NCBI RefSeq assembly: GCF_000787395.1
Contig: NZ_JRAA01000001.1
Coordinates: 930,001 to 994,000, forward strand
Direction of reading: 5' to 3'
Length of the DNA: 64,000 nt
From: Solemya velum gill symbiont
Lineage (GTDB): Bacteria > Pseudomonadota > Gammaproteobacteria > Chromatiales > Chromatiaceae
Below are positions 1 to 9,394 of this stretch, in pieces. Below the pieces are notes generated by a model. That model had not been told where the DNA came from. It searched no databases and saw only the letters and a program-made list of their open reading frames with translations. The position numbers were made by a program, and so were the translations under genes. Positions within the stretch are counted from its first letter, which is position 1; every line of letters begins with the position of its first letter.

Positions 1-196
1 CGAGATCAACGCTGACATCGATGATCGCATGCTTCTCGGCATAAAAGACATCGACATTTTTCGCTGCCATACAAGGGTCATCGCTGGTTACCTTGCCGAC
101 AGTACCATCGAAGCCTGACTTCTCAAAAGCGGCAAATTGATCCAACTCTTCCTCGGCCGGCAAGACAGCGGGCTCAACTGGTTTGTTCACATTCAT
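1..196 (-). CDS. pstB: Phosphate ABC transporter ATP-binding protein PstB (5' part, runs off the window)
   Basis: Only the first 65 codons are present; the gene continues beyond the left edge. The translation begins MNVNKPVEPAVLP and reaches the stretch AAKNVDVFYAEKHAIIDVS, which matches the first beta strands of PstB (pattern: xxxVNVFYGxKxAxxDVS) ahead of the Walker A loop, which is not in the window. It is the last gene of the pstS-pstC-pstA-pstB set, 25 nt after pstA on the same strand. PstB powers high-affinity phosphate uptake on the inner face of the cytoplasmic membrane. The acidic leader of about 35 residues before the ABC fold is longer than in E. coli. The assignment rests on this short match plus the operon context. 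Confidence 0.9.
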   Translation of the reverse strand, partial: MNVNKPVEPAVLPAEEELDQFAAFEKSGFDGTVGKVTSDDPCMAAKNVDVFYAEKHAIIDVSVDL

Positions 197-221
197 ATCC
201 TCAATATCACGATATTGGTGC

Positions 222-2030
222 TTACCAACGGCGTTCAAATTTCTTGCGCAACAAGACTGCCAAAGCATTCATGGTGATCAGGAATACAAGCAGCACGATG
301 ATTGCAGCAGATGTTCTTTCCACAAAGGCGCGTTCCGGGCTGTCAGCCCACAGGTAGATCTGTACTGGCAGCACGGTTGACGGGTCAAATGCACTGCCCG
401 GAATATCGACGATGAAGGCAACCATGCCGATCATCAGCAGCGGTGCTGTTTCACCCAGCGCCTGTGCCATGCCAATAATGGAGCCGGTCAGCATGCCCGG
501 CATAGCGAGTGGCAACACATGATGAAAAATTGTCTGCATGCGTGATGCACCCATACCCAGTGCCGCCTCGCGAATCGACGGCGGCACCGATTTGAGAGCA
601 GCGCGACTGGCGATAATGATGGTCGGCAAGGTCATCAGTGTCAGCACCACGCCACCGACAACAGGTGCTGATCGCGGCATGCCGAAAAAGTTGATGAACA
701 CGGCAAGGCCTAGCAGGCCAAATACAATCGATGGCACAGCCGCAAGGTTGTTGATGTTGACCTCGATGAGGTCACTCCACCTGTTCTTGGGCGCGAACTC
801 CTCGAGATAAATGGCTGTAGCGACGCCGATCGGGAACGACAATAACAGGGTCACCACCAGGGTATAGAAAGAGCCCATCAGCGCACCGGCAATACCAGAC
901 TGTTCAGGCTCACGTGAATCACCATGGGTAAAGAAAGGCACGTTGAACTTGCTCTCTATCATGCCTTTGCTCTTGAGGATTTCCGCCCAGGCAATCGACC
1001 TGTCAGAGAAGCGGCGATCCTGCTCTGGTGTCTGTATACTCAGGATTTCCCACTCCCCCGGCTGCAGTGGGGTTGTCTCTTTCAGGGCGACTAGAGATTC
1101 TCCATTGATGATATCAGCAGAGAGGCTGGCCACCTTGACAACACCGCCATGCATCTTGATCAAGAGGCTGGCAGATTCCGGAGTCTGTTGAAGTATGCCA
1201 TCAGGAATATCCAGTGTTGCCTGGATCGAAGCGACACGCTTCTCGAGTGCATCAATCTCGCTCTGCAGGGAAGCGATGCGTCCCTCGAGGTCTTGAATAA
1301 CCTCCGAGATTCGTTCAATTGACTTTACATGTCCGTAATTCGTTGCTTCGTCGAGGAGCTGTCTCTGGTTTTCGAGATCATCCTTGACGCTCTGCTGCCT
1401 TGACTTGACCCGGCTGATACGACGATCACCCTGTCGAATAACCTCTTCGGCACTGGCCCGGGCTATCTCTACCAGCCCGGTAAACTGGCCACGACTCTGA
1501 ATGAGAACCTTTCCATCCGTCACGGTGACAGTCGCTTCTGCATCAGGGGTGCGTTTTTCGACATCAGAGACATAGCCCTTCATGTACATGTCGACTTCGT
1601 CGTCGGCAAGCAACCACAGTGTTTTCGTCTGGCCGATCAGGGAGTGATCATTCACGACCATCGCCTGCAGGTCGTAACCAGCTCCACTGCTGACAATCCG
1701 GTAGAGTTTCCGCTTGATTTTGCGCCCCTTCACATCAGGGAACTGATCTCTCATCACTTTCTTGATCAGGCCACTATAGTTGGCACCGGCAATCACTTTC
1801 GGATCGCGGTCGCCCTTGGGATCGATCATTTCCTCGGAAAAGGTAATCGGCAATTCGATATAGGACTGGGTAAATGCCGAGTAGCCCTTCGAAATTATGT
1901 TGTAGAAGAGCAGGAATACGAACGCCAGGCCGATGAAGATAGCCGACAGCCCGATCAAGCGAAAATGACGCTCCTTGCGATAGCGCCTGGGCAGCGTTTT
2001 TTTGACGGCTTCTGTGTTGTTGATTGCCAT
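222..2030 (-). CDS. pstA: Phosphate ABC transporter permease PstA, long form with periplasmic coiled coil
   Basis: Inner-membrane permease half of the PstSCAB phosphate importer. The open frame extends further upstream, but the ATG at 2030 is preceded by GGGAGAGGCAC and follows pstC by 10 nt, so it is taken as the start (602 aa). The first membrane segment is at about residues 25-46. A large soluble region follows, containing a clear heptad-type coiled coil at roughly 195-280 rich in E, R, Q and L. The transporter fold occupies about residue 375 to the end, with the permease loop around EAALGMGASRMQT. E. coli PstA is about 296 aa, so some 300 extra residues are inserted. An extended N-terminal part (DUF3333-type) is known in other proteobacterial PstA proteins; that this is the same domain is from memory. 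Confidence 0.92.
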   Translation of the reverse strand: MAINNTEAVKKTLPRRYRKERHFRLIGLSAIFIGLAFVFLLFYNIISKGYSAFTQSYIELPITFSEEMIDPKGDRDPKVIAGANYSGLIKKVMRDQFPDVKGRKIKRKLYRIVSSGAGYDLQAMVVNDHSLIGQTKTLWLLADDEVDMYMKGYVSDVEKRTPDAEATVTVTDGKVLIQSRGQFTGLVEIARASAEEVIRQGDRRISRVKSRQQSVKDDLENQRQLLDEATNYGHVKSIERISEVIQDLEGRIASLQSEIDALEKRVASIQATLDIPDGILQQTPESASLLIKMHGGVVKVASLSADIINGESLVALKETTPLQPGEWEILSIQTPEQDRRFSDRSIAWAEILKSKGMIESKFNVPFFTHGDSREPEQSGIAGALMGSFYTLVVTLLLSFPIGVATAIYLEEFAPKNRWSDLIEVNINNLAAVPSIVFGLLGLAVFINFFGMPRSAPVVGGVVLTLMTLPTIIIASRAALKSVPPSIREAALGMGASRMQTIFHHVLPLAMPGMLTGSIIGMAQALGETAPLLMIGMVAFIVDIPGSAFDPSTVLPVQIYLWADSPERAFVERTSAAIIVLLVFLITMNALAVLLRKKFERRW

Positions 2031-2040
2031 GTGCCTCTCC

Positions 2041-3399
2041 CTAATCGTACTGCTCGCGATACTTGCGTACCACGTGCAAGGCAACGACGTTAAGCGCCAG
2101 TGTGACAAAGAAAAGCACCAGGCCAAGAGCAAATGCGACCAGTGTCTTGGGGCTGTCGAATTCATTATCGCCAACCAGTGCAGTTACGATCTGCACCGTC
2201 ACCGTGGTCACTGTATCCAGCGGATTGGCTGTCAGTTTGGCCGCAAGACCTGCGGCCATCACCACGATCATGGTCTCGCCGATGGCGCGAGATGCGGCCA
2301 GCAGTACAGAGCCGACAATACCCGGCAGGGCTGCCGGCAAAATCACCTTGGTGATTGTCTCTGAACGCGTCGCGCCGAGACCATACGAGGCATCTCGCAT
2401 TGCCTGGGGCACCGAGTTGATGACATCGTCGGAAAGCGACGAGATAAAGGGGATAATCATGATGCCCATTACCACGCCCGCAGCCAGTGCACTTTCTGTT
2501 GAAACCGTGAGGCCAACCGATGTACCAAGCTCGGCAATAAAGGGGGCAACTGTCAGGGCAGCGAAGAAGCCGTATACGACTGTCGGGATACCGGCAAGGA
2601 TTTCAAGTACCGGCTTCGCATATGCTCTTAGATTCGGGCTTGCGTACTCGGCAAGGTAGACTGCCGCAAGCAGGCCGATTGGCACTGCGATCACCATGGC
2701 GATCAGTGAAATCAGCAGGGTGCCGGCAAACAGTGGCACTGCACCAAATGACAGAGTGCCCGGGTTGTAGTGAGTTCCAAACAGAAAATCCGTAACCGGA
2801 ATCATCTGGAAGAAACGAATCGATTCAAACAGTACCGACAGGACGATGCCGACGGTAGTAAAGATCGCCAGGGTAGAACAGAGAATCAGTAACCCCTTGA
2901 TAATTGATTCAACAAGATTGCGCGCACGAAGCTGTGGTGTGATCACCCTCATGGCGTATACACCACCAAGAGCCGCGAGTATCAGTATCAGTACAGCCTT
3001 GGCTGCCATCGCCGTTGCCTGCAGGCTGGAATAGTGGGCGGCAGCTGCCTGGATGGCTTCCGAGTCAGCTGACACAACATCACCGGCAGCCAGGTTCTTG
3101 ATATCGTTTATTACAAGGCTGAGGGGCGCTTCTTCGAGCTTCTGCAACTCCTGTGGAAGTCCCGAAACAACCAGATCCATAATGAAGGTGTCCTGGAAAC
3201 CATTCCATAAAACCAGTACCAGAAAAGCCGGTAAACCTGCCCATAGCGCAGCGTAGAAACCATAGTAGCTGGGAAGAGAGTGCAGATGCCTGATTCCTGA
3301 CCAACCATCTACTGATGCCAGTGCGCGCTTTTTGCCCAGTACATACAGGCCTGACATGATCAGGAGCAGTATGAGTAACAGTAGCGGTGTTCCAATCAA
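2041..3399 (-). CDS. pstC: Phosphate ABC transporter permease PstC
   Basis: Second permease subunit of the phosphate importer (452 aa). The start is a TTG at 3399, preceded by GGAGACGGTC, a good Shine-Dalgarno at 6 nt; no ATG fits better. Membrane segments are predicted at the N terminus (residues 2-20 and about 48-68), around 130-150, and then across the C-terminal permease domain (about 180-445). The permease signature loop is DASYGLGATRSETI. Like the neighbouring PstA it is longer than the E. coli protein (319 aa), because of an extra N-terminal membrane/periplasmic section of about 130 residues. It lies 10 nt before pstA and downstream of pstS, separated from pstS by a hairpin that may lower its expression relative to the binding protein. 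Confidence 0.92.
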   Translation of the reverse strand: MIGTPLLLLILLLIMSGLYVLGKKRALASVDGWSGIRHLHSLPSYYGFYAALWAGLPAFLVLVLWNGFQDTFIMDLVVSGLPQELQKLEEAPLSLVINDIKNLAAGDVVSADSEAIQAAAAHYSSLQATAMAAKAVLILILAALGGVYAMRVITPQLRARNLVESIIKGLLILCSTLAIFTTVGIVLSVLFESIRFFQMIPVTDFLFGTHYNPGTLSFGAVPLFAGTLLISLIAMVIAVPIGLLAAVYLAEYASPNLRAYAKPVLEILAGIPTVVYGFFAALTVAPFIAELGTSVGLTVSTESALAAGVVMGIMIIPFISSLSDDVINSVPQAMRDASYGLGATRSETITKVILPAALPGIVGSVLLAASRAIGETMIVVMAAGLAAKLTANPLDTVTTVTVQIVTALVGDNEFDSPKTLVAFALGLVLFFVTLALNVVALHVVRKYREQYD

Positions 3400-3502
3400 G
3401 ACCGTCTCCAGACTTATTGTTGAGTTAATGAATGGACTTCTGGAAATACATTATATGATTGCATTTCCAGAAGAACCCGTACAAGGCCCTTAAGGCGAGA
3501 AA

Positions 3503-3527
3503 AGGCGGTGCCGACCCGGCACCACCT
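3503..3527 (-). terminator. Hairpin between pstS and pstC (terminator or attenuator)
   Basis: On the minus strand an 11-bp stem (AGG-C/A mismatch-GGTGCCG with loop ACC when read on the plus strand) is followed by CTTTTCTC, i.e. a short U tract. It lies 40 nt after the pstS stop and 104 nt before the pstC start. A partial terminator here would give more of the periplasmic binding protein than of the membrane subunits, a common arrangement in ABC importer operons. The U tract is short, so complete termination is unlikely. Confidence 0.6.
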
Positions 3528-3566
3528 CCTCATTATCATGTGCAAACAATGCACATGGCAACCTGC

Positions 3567-4694
3567 TTACTTGAGCATGAGGTTATTCAGCTCTTTTGCA
3601 TCAGCAGCGTACTTTGCACGTTCTTCAGCAGGCATCGGGATCATGCCCTTGTCAGCCAGGTAGCCTTCATCGCCCCAGGCCTTGTCAGCAGTGAATTCTG
3701 CCAGGAACTCTGCCATGCCGGGAATCTTGCCTACGTGCGCCTTTTTGACATAGAAGAAAAGTGCACGTGAAACAGGATATGAACCGTCAGAGATCATTTC
3801 GAACTCAGGTGCAACGCCATCAACAGTCGCGCCCTTGACCTTGTCGCTGTTCTGCTCGAGGAAGCTGTAACCGAACACACCAAGTGCGCCCTTGTCATTT
3901 TCCAACTTCTGGACGATCAGGTTATCATTCTCACCCGCTTCGATGTATGCGCCATCTTCACGAATGTGGTGTGCAACCTTCTTGAAGATGTCCTTACCCT
4001 TGACCTTGCCTTTCTTCTTCATGACTGCATCAAAGATCGCCATGTCGATACCGAGGTCAGCCATCATTTTCTTAACGGTTTCAACATCCTTTTCGCCACG
4101 CAGGGCTGCAAGTGCTTCTACTTTTTTTGCACCACCGCCGAGAGCAAGCTCTTCGAACGCGTCACGGGTACCTGATGAAGGTGGTGGACCGATGACCTTG
4201 ATCGGTGCACTTGGCAGACTGCTGTTAACGTCTTTCCAGGTCTTGTTGGGGTTGGCAACCAGCTTGCCGTCCGCACCTGGAACCATGGCAGCCAGCGCCA
4301 TGTAGATGTCTTTACGGGTCAGTGCGAAATCAGCTGCGCCCTTGGCGTTAGCCATAACGATACCGTCGTAACCGATCTTGACTTCGGTGACATCGGCCAC
4401 GCCGTTTGCAGCACACTTCTCAACTTCGCTGCTCTTGATGCGACGTGATGCATTGGTGATATCAGGTGTATCAACGCCAACGCCTGCACAGAACAGCTTG
4501 AGGCCGCCGCCGGAACCGGTGGATTCGATTTTCGGGGTTTTGAAACCACTGGTCTTGCCGAAAGTCTCAGCAACAACTGTTGCGAAAGGATAGACGGTAG
4601 AAGAGCCAACGATCTCAATATAGTCACGAGATGCCGCTTGTGCCGCAGTGCTTGCGAACGCCAGAGCTGCAATCAGTGCAATCTGCTTTTTCAT
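3567..4694 (-). CDS. pstS: Phosphate-binding periplasmic protein PstS
   Basis: High-affinity phosphate receptor of the PstSCAB importer (375 aa). A classical signal peptide ends at AAQA|ASRDY (about residue 20). The phosphate-binding segments are visible: IVGSSTVYPF near the mature N terminus, ESTGSGGGLKLFC, and PPPSSGTRDAFEEL in the second lobe. It carries the SphX-type features seen in many marine bacteria (DITNASRRIK). An ATG start at 4694 has GGAGAATTTA before it. It sits directly downstream of phoR with a 90-nt gap, and its promoter region overlaps the last codons of phoR. Strong induction by phosphate starvation through PhoB is expected from the context. Confidence 0.95.
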   Translation of the reverse strand: MKKQIALIAALAFASTAAQAASRDYIEIVGSSTVYPFATVVAETFGKTSGFKTPKIESTGSGGGLKLFCAGVGVDTPDITNASRRIKSSEVEKCAANGVADVTEVKIGYDGIVMANAKGAADFALTRKDIYMALAAMVPGADGKLVANPNKTWKDVNSSLPSAPIKVIGPPPSSGTRDAFEELALGGGAKKVEALAALRGEKDVETVKKMMADLGIDMAIFDAVMKKKGKVKGKDIFKKVAHHIREDGAYIEAGENDNLIVQKLENDKGALGVFGYSFLEQNSDKVKGATVDGVAPEFEMISDGSYPVSRALFFYVKKAHVGKIPGMAEFLAEFTADKAWGDEGYLADKGMIPMPAEERAKYAADAKELNNLMLK

Positions 4695-4746
4695 TAAATT
4701 CTCCAGAAATGAGGGTCATAAATTGACGTTCGCAAGTATGAAAGCA

Positions 4747-4793
4747 TTTTGTTACAAATCTGTTGGAGAAATATGAACTTTTTGTTACAAAAT
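4747..4793 (-). promoter_or_regulatory. Candidate pstS control region with repeated TTTTGTTACAAA element
   Basis: Two copies of a near-palindrome (TTTTGTTACAAA at 4747-4758, with a closely similar copy TTTTGTTACAAAA at 4780-4792) lie 33 nt apart, upstream of pstS. Read on the minus strand they resemble degenerate Pho-box half sites (TTGTAAC-AAAA-...TTCAT). The right copy overlaps the end of phoR. The match to the CTGTCAT consensus is weak, so binding by PhoB is only a suggestion; another dimeric regulator is possible. Confidence 0.35.
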
Positions 4794-6131
4794 CCGCCCT
4801 GCCGGACTGCTTACTTCTGCAGCCTCAAGACTCCCGGATTTGGCCACACGGGATGGTGGAAAGCGGCACACAAAGGTCGACCCGGAGCCGTAATGGCTTT
4901 CAATCTCCAATCTGCCATCGTGGCGATTGAGAACATGTTTGACGATAGCAAGCCCAAGACCGGTACCACCACTCTTACGCGAGCGCCCCTCATCAACCCG
5001 GTAGAAACGCTCGGTGAGACGTGGAATATGTTGCTGCTCGATGCCGATTCCCGTATCCAGAACGCTGAATACGGCAGAGTCGCCCTCCATGAACCACCTG
5101 ATTTCAATCACACCACGTGGCGGTGTGTAGGCGATTGCATTGAAAACCAGGTTTGAAAAGAGGCTGCGCAACTCGCTCGCGTGCCCCTTCAACAGCAGTT
5201 TTTCATCAGCCTGATGTGAAATTCTGTGGGCACGTTCGCCACTCAGCAGGCGCGCTTCAGTCTGCAGCGCCTCGAGCAGACCGGGAACATCGACAATCTC
5301 TTCAATTCCCGTTGCCTCACCCTGTTCAACCCGTGACAGAAGCAGCAGGTCTTCGACAATCTGCTGCAGGCGTGCAGACTGCCTGTCCAGCTGTTCGATC
5401 ACAGGCTGCCATTCGTCCATCGATTCGCCTGCATCACGCATGCTTTCGAGATAACCGCGAATCACTGTCAACGGAGTACGCATCTCGTGCGAGACATTGG
5501 CGACAAAGTCCTGGCGTACGGTTTCAAGCTGCTCAAGGCGGGAGATATCGCGCAGCTGCAACAGCAGCTTGTTTTCATCAAAAGGAGCAACCCGCAGCTC
5601 TAGTAACACACCATTATCGACCGGCGATGTCAGCTTGATTGGCGTGCGGTAATTGTTGTTTTTCAGATAGGAATCGAATCTTGATGAAGCGAATATACTG
5701 GAGACCTTCACACGACTGACATCATGCCGACTGATACCGAGCAAGCGGGTTGCCGCCTGGTTGATCCACTCGATGGTTCCACTCTCATCAACCACAAGGG
5801 TGGCGTCAGGCAGGGCGTTGGTTGATGCCTGGAAGCTCTCGAGCATCTGTAGCAGCTGCTTTTCTCTCCGGCGTTCACTCTGGCGCAGTTCGACGGCACC
5901 ATCGATTGCCGCTTTCCACACGCCAAGAGAAATGGGCATTGAATAATTCTCACTGTCCCGCATCCAGGCGTGGTAGCGCAGCATCTGTAGCAGGTGCCAG
6001 CCTATATATATAGCGCCGGCAAGCAGAAATGCTCCGCTCGGGTAACCGCTGACGATACCCAGTATGACGGCAACGACAACGAATGCTGCGAGCAGCAGTA
6101 TCTCATGCCACCATGAGCGGCCGATACTCAC
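4785..6131 (-). CDS. phoR: Phosphate regulon sensor histidine kinase PhoR
   Basis: Membrane sensor kinase that controls PhoB according to Pst transport activity (448 aa). Two hydrophobic segments at about residues 10-50 have almost no periplasmic loop between them, as in E. coli PhoR. A PAS domain follows (about 100-200, e.g. [16 protein letters not shown]). The dimerisation/phosphoacceptor helix has the H box [15 protein letters not shown] near residue 215, and the ATPase domain shows the G boxes [13 protein letters not shown] and [13 protein letters not shown]. The start overlaps the phoB stop by 4 nt (ATGA), so the two are translationally coupled. pstS follows in the same direction. Confidence 0.95.
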   Translation of the reverse strand: MSIGRSWWHEILLLAAFVVVAVILGIVSGYPSGAFLLAGAIYIGWHLLQMLRYHAWMRDSENYSMPISLGVWKAAIDGAVELRQSERRREKQLLQMLESFQASTNALPDATLVVDESGTIEWINQAATRLLGISRHDVSRVKVSSIFASSRFDSYLKNNNYRTPIKLTSPVDNGVLLELRVAPFDENKLLLQLRDISRLEQLETVRQDFVANVSHEMRTPLTVIRGYLESMRDAGESMDEWQPVIEQLDRQSARLQQIVEDLLLLSRVEQGEATGIEEIVDVPGLLEALQTEARLLSGERAHRISHQADEKLLLKGHASELRSLFSNLVFNAIAYTPPRGVIEIRWFMEGDSAVFSVLDTGIGIEQQHIPRLTERFYRVDEGRSRKSGGTGLGLAIVKHVLNRHDGRLEIESHYGSGSTFVCRFPPSRVAKSGSLEAAEVSSPAGRIL

Positions 6132-6823
6132 GACTTGGCCTTGCTCCCGGAGAAGCGGTAGCCTGCTCCGCGGACCGTCTGGATCATCTCATCTGCGCCA
6201 TAGGGTTCAAGCGCCTTGCGCAAACGGCGAATGTGGACATCGACAGTTCGCTCCTCGACATAGACGTTGGTGCCCCACACGTTGTCGAGCAGCTTGCCCC
6301 TGCTATAAACCTTTTCCGGGTGTGTCATGAAGTAGTGCAACAATCTGAATTCGGTCGGGCCCAGGTCGATTGGATCATCCTCACAATGCACCCGGTGTGA
6401 TGCAGGATCGAGCTGCAGAGTACCGTTTTTAACGATGTCATCGGTTACATGCGGCAATGTTCGACGTAACAAGGCCTTGATGCGTGCCGTCAGCTCGCGT
6501 GGTGAAAAGGGCTTGGTGATGTAATCATCTGCACCGCTTTCGAGGCCGCGTACCTTGTCATCCTCTTCTCCGCGCGCTGTCAACATAATGATCGGGATCA
6601 TCCGGGTTACAGGACTCTCCTTGAGTTCACGAGTCAACTCAACACCACTAACCCCCGGCAGCATCCAGTCCATCAGGATCAGGGCAGGCTCACCGGTTGT
6701 GAGAATTTCTCGAGCCTCTTCGGCTGTCTCTGCCTCAAGGCATTCATAACCAGACTGTTTCAGTGTGAAGCAGGTCATTTCACGCACAGACGGCTCATCT
6801 TCAACGATTAATATTCTGGTCAT
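6128..6823 (-). CDS. phoB: Phosphate regulon response regulator PhoB
   Basis: DNA-binding response regulator of the Pho regulon (231 aa, the usual length). The receiver domain (residues 1-120) has acidic-pocket residues in VEDEPS, the phosphoacceptor Asp in [10 protein letters not shown] (about residue 53) and the conserved Lys in [12 protein letters not shown]. The C-terminal OmpR-type winged helix shows [21 protein letters not shown] and [12 protein letters not shown]. It is the first gene of the phoB-phoR-pstSCAB run and carries its own Pho box upstream, consistent with autoregulation. Confidence 0.96.
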   Translation of the reverse strand: MTRILIVEDEPSVREMTCFTLKQSGYECLEAETAEEAREILTTGEPALILMDWMLPGVSGVELTRELKESPVTRMIPIIMLTARGEEDDKVRGLESGADDYITKPFSPRELTARIKALLRRTLPHVTDDIVKNGTLQLDPASHRVHCEDDPIDLGPTEFRLLHYFMTHPEKVYSRGKLLDNVWGTNVYVEERTVDVHIRRLRKALEPYGADEMIQTVRGAGYRFSGSKAKS

Positions 6824-6870
6824 GTTGGCACTATTCCAATTCGGTTAATCGCGAATTAAACCATCTGATC

Positions 6871-6888
6871 ATGACAGTTTGATGACAG
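6871..6888 (-). promoter_or_regulatory. Pho box upstream of phoB
   Basis: On the minus strand the sequence reads CTGTCAT-CAAA-CTGTCAT: two identical 7-nt half sites with a 4-nt spacer, essentially the textbook PhoB box (CTGTCATAAAACTGTCAT). It ends 47 nt before the phoB start codon. This is strong evidence that the phoB-led operon is under PhoB control. A third partial site (CTGACAACTGTCAT on the minus strand) overlaps its upstream side. Confidence 0.9.
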
Positions 6889-6895
6889 TTGTCAG

Positions 6896-7471
6896 CTAAC
6901 CCTCGTTTTTTCTTACCTTGAGAATCAGGCTTTCAACGCCGTGATCCCGCAAGCGCATGTGCAGTCCGTATGCCTGTTCACGCGGATAGGGACCACTGCG
7001 TACACGGTAATAGGTTTTGTCGTTGATCGCTACTTTCTCGATGCGTGCCGAGATACCTATCAGGGCCAGGCTCGCCTCCATTTTTGCCGCGTCAGGCCTG
7101 TTGCGATAGGAGGCCAACTGCAGTTGATAGAGACCGCTTTTTTGGGTTGATTTTTCTGCTGTCGGCTTCAGTGCCTCGGGCGGAACAGCAACTTCCATCT
7201 CCGGCAATACCGTGTAAAAGCTGTAGCTCGGACCTTTCGGCTGCTGCGGTACGGGCCTTGGCGGTTGAACTGGCAGGGTTGGCTTCTGAGCCACGACCCC
7301 TGCGGTGGTGAGCCACTGTGGTTGTACCTTGGCAATGATAAACACAACGGCTGCTGACAGCACAATGCCACTGATAAACCAGGCCCAGCACGGCAGTGAA
7401 TGATCACTTTTCCTGCGTGCGGGCGCTCTCTTCTTGCGTGCTGGCGGGCGTTTTTTATAGTCGTGTGGCAT
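6896..7471 (-). CDS. SPOR-domain membrane protein (FtsN-like)
   Basis: A 191-aa bitopic inner-membrane protein. It has a basic cytoplasmic head (KKRPPARKKRAPARRK), one membrane segment at about residues 29-47, a proline-rich periplasmic linker (about 60-110), and a C-terminal SPOR domain (about 112-188; GLYQLQLASYRNRPDAAKME, then YYRVRSGPY). SPOR domains bind denuded septal peptidoglycan, and this layout is that of FtsN-type division proteins. The gene sits 10 nt after argS; an argS-SPOR pair is also found in Pseudomonas and relatives. It may be FtsN itself or a paralogue; sequence alone does not decide. Confidence 0.85.
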   Translation of the reverse strand: MPHDYKKRPPARKKRAPARRKSDHSLPCWAWFISGIVLSAAVVFIIAKVQPQWLTTAGVVAQKPTLPVQPPRPVPQQPKGPSYSFYTVLPEMEVAVPPEALKPTAEKSTQKSGLYQLQLASYRNRPDAAKMEASLALIGISARIEKVAINDKTYYRVRSGPYPREQAYGLHMRLRDHGVESLILKVRKNEG

Positions 7472-7481
7472 AAGTGTCCGC

Positions 7482-9242
7482 TTACATGCTCTGAGGCGCA
7501 GAAACGCCCAGCAATTTTAAACCGTTCTCAAGCACCTGGCGCGTTGCCTGGATCAGCTTGATACGCGCATCGCGCAAATTTTCATCGTCGATCAGGAACT
7601 GGTGTGCGTTGTAATAGGTGTGCAGACCGTTTGCCAGCTCGCGCAGGTAGTGGCACAGCTGGTGTGGCTCATGGTGGAGGGCCGCAGCCTCGAGAACTTC
7701 CGGATAACGTGCCAGCTGTGTCAGCAACTCCTCTTCATGCTGCTCAGTCAACAGGTCGAGGTGCTCGTCACCTTCTGATGTTGTGACATCAATACCCTTT
7801 TCGCCTGCCTGGCGCAGTACCGAGCAGATGCGCGCATGTGCGTACTGCACATAGTAGACCGGATTATCAGATGACTGTGACTTGGCAAGATCAAGATCAA
7901 AGTCGAGATGCTGCTCCGACTTGCGCATAACGTAGAAAAAACGTGCCGCATCCGCCCCGACTTCCTTACGCAACTGGCGCAGGGTGACAAACTCACCCGA
8001 ACGCGTCGACATCTGGACCTTCTCACCGCCGCGGTAGAGAATAGCGAACTGCACCAATAGCACTTCGAGGTTTGATGGTTCGGCACCGAGTGCCTGCATT
8101 GCTGCCCTGACACGCGGAACATAACCGTGATGATCAGCACCCCAGACATCAAACACCTGCTCGAAGCCACGCTCGAATTTTTCCATATGGTAGGCGATGT
8201 CAGATGCAAAATAGGTCGTTTGGCCATTGTCGCGCACAACCACACGGTCTTTTTCATCTCCGAAATCGGTGGAACGAAACCACTGTGCCCCGCCCTTCTC
8301 ATACAGATATCCAGCATTCTGCAAGGCTTCGAGGGCGCGCACGACCGCTTTCGAATCGACCAGTGAGCGCTCTGAATACCAGTTCTGGAAAGTCACGCCG
8401 AAGAGCTCGAGGTCCTCACGGATATCATCAAGAATCGTATTCAGGCCCAGATCAAACACGTGGCGATAACCGGTTTCGCCGAGCAGCTGCTTGGCGCGTG
8501 CGATCAGCGCATCGATATGTAGCTCCTTGTCACCGCCATCCGGCTCATCAGCCGGAATGTCGGCAAAGACAACATCAGCTGCGTGACGATAGGTATCTGC
8601 AAACTCGCGGTGCAGGGTTGCTGCGATATCCCACACGTAGTCACCCTTGTATCCATTGGAAGGAAACACAATCGTCTCGCCAGCAAGATCAAGGTAGCGT
8701 AACCACACCGAGGTGGCGAGGATATCCATCTGGCGTCCGGCGTCATTAACATAGTATTCACGATGCACGTCGAATCCGGCTGCCTGCAGAAGATCGGCAA
8801 CGGTTGCACCATAGGCTGCTCCACGACCATGCCCGACATGCAAGGGGCCGGTCGGATTGGCCGAAACAAACTCTACCTGCACACGCTTGCCGGCACCGAC
8901 TGTTGAGCGACCGTACTGGTGCCCCTGCTCCAGAATCACTGGTACATGCTGGTAAGCCGCCGAACTTGAGACAAAAAAGTTGATAAAACCGGGGCCTGCG
9001 ATCTCGACACGATCGATGACATCATCCTGCGGCAGGGCTGCAACCAGCTTTTCAGCCAGTGCGCGCGGGTTCATCTTTGCCTGCTTGCACAGAACCATGG
9101 CCGCATTGGTGGCAAAGTCGCCGTGGCTAGAGTCACGCGTACGCTCAATATTTGGCTCGATGCTGACAGAGGCGTCAAAAATGCCCTCTGATACCAGGGT
9201 GTCGACGGCGGTGGAGATGATTTTCTGAATCGCGGCTTTCAT
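7482..9242 (-). CDS. argS: Arginyl-tRNA synthetase
   Basis: Class I aminoacyl-tRNA synthetase that charges tRNA-Arg in the cytoplasm (586 aa from the ATG at 9242). The frame is open 24 codons further upstream, but homologues begin at the equivalent of MKAAIQKII, and the extra residues look non-coding. Visible: the N-terminal Add1 domain, the HIGH-type motif in [14 protein letters not shown], the region [17 protein letters not shown], the loop [15 protein letters not shown], which replaces KMSKS as is normal in many ArgRS, and a DALR anticodon-binding domain at the C terminus ending [13 protein letters not shown]. No good Shine-Dalgarno is seen at this start. Divergent from moaB. Confidence 0.95.
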   Translation of the reverse strand: MKAAIQKIISTAVDTLVSEGIFDASVSIEPNIERTRDSSHGDFATNAAMVLCKQAKMNPRALAEKLVAALPQDDVIDRVEIAGPGFINFFVSSSAAYQHVPVILEQGHQYGRSTVGAGKRVQVEFVSANPTGPLHVGHGRGAAYGATVADLLQAAGFDVHREYYVNDAGRQMDILATSVWLRYLDLAGETIVFPSNGYKGDYVWDIAATLHREFADTYRHAADVVFADIPADEPDGGDKELHIDALIARAKQLLGETGYRHVFDLGLNTILDDIREDLELFGVTFQNWYSERSLVDSKAVVRALEALQNAGYLYEKGGAQWFRSTDFGDEKDRVVVRDNGQTTYFASDIAYHMEKFERGFEQVFDVWGADHHGYVPRVRAAMQALGAEPSNLEVLLVQFAILYRGGEKVQMSTRSGEFVTLRQLRKEVGADAARFFYVMRKSEQHLDFDLDLAKSQSSDNPVYYVQYAHARICSVLRQAGEKGIDVTTSEGDEHLDLLTEQHEEELLTQLARYPEVLEAAALHHEPHQLCHYLRELANGLHTYYNAHQFLIDDENLRDARIKLIQATRQVLENGLKLLGVSAPQSM

Positions 9243-9394
9243 GAAGTGGGCACGTAAAAGGCTGTTAAGCACAAGTTCTTGGGAATTGGTTGTGAAGGAT
9301 AACGGAAAGATCATCCTGTATAAACCTGAAAAAGCGTGAATTCACGACTTGCTTGGGTACAATGAGGCAAACAGACACATCAGGAAATCGATTC

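Noticed and set aside
5153-5638. 161-codon plus-strand frame over phoR
   Set aside because: Arg/Ala/His-rich shadow frame opposite a clear histidine kinase.
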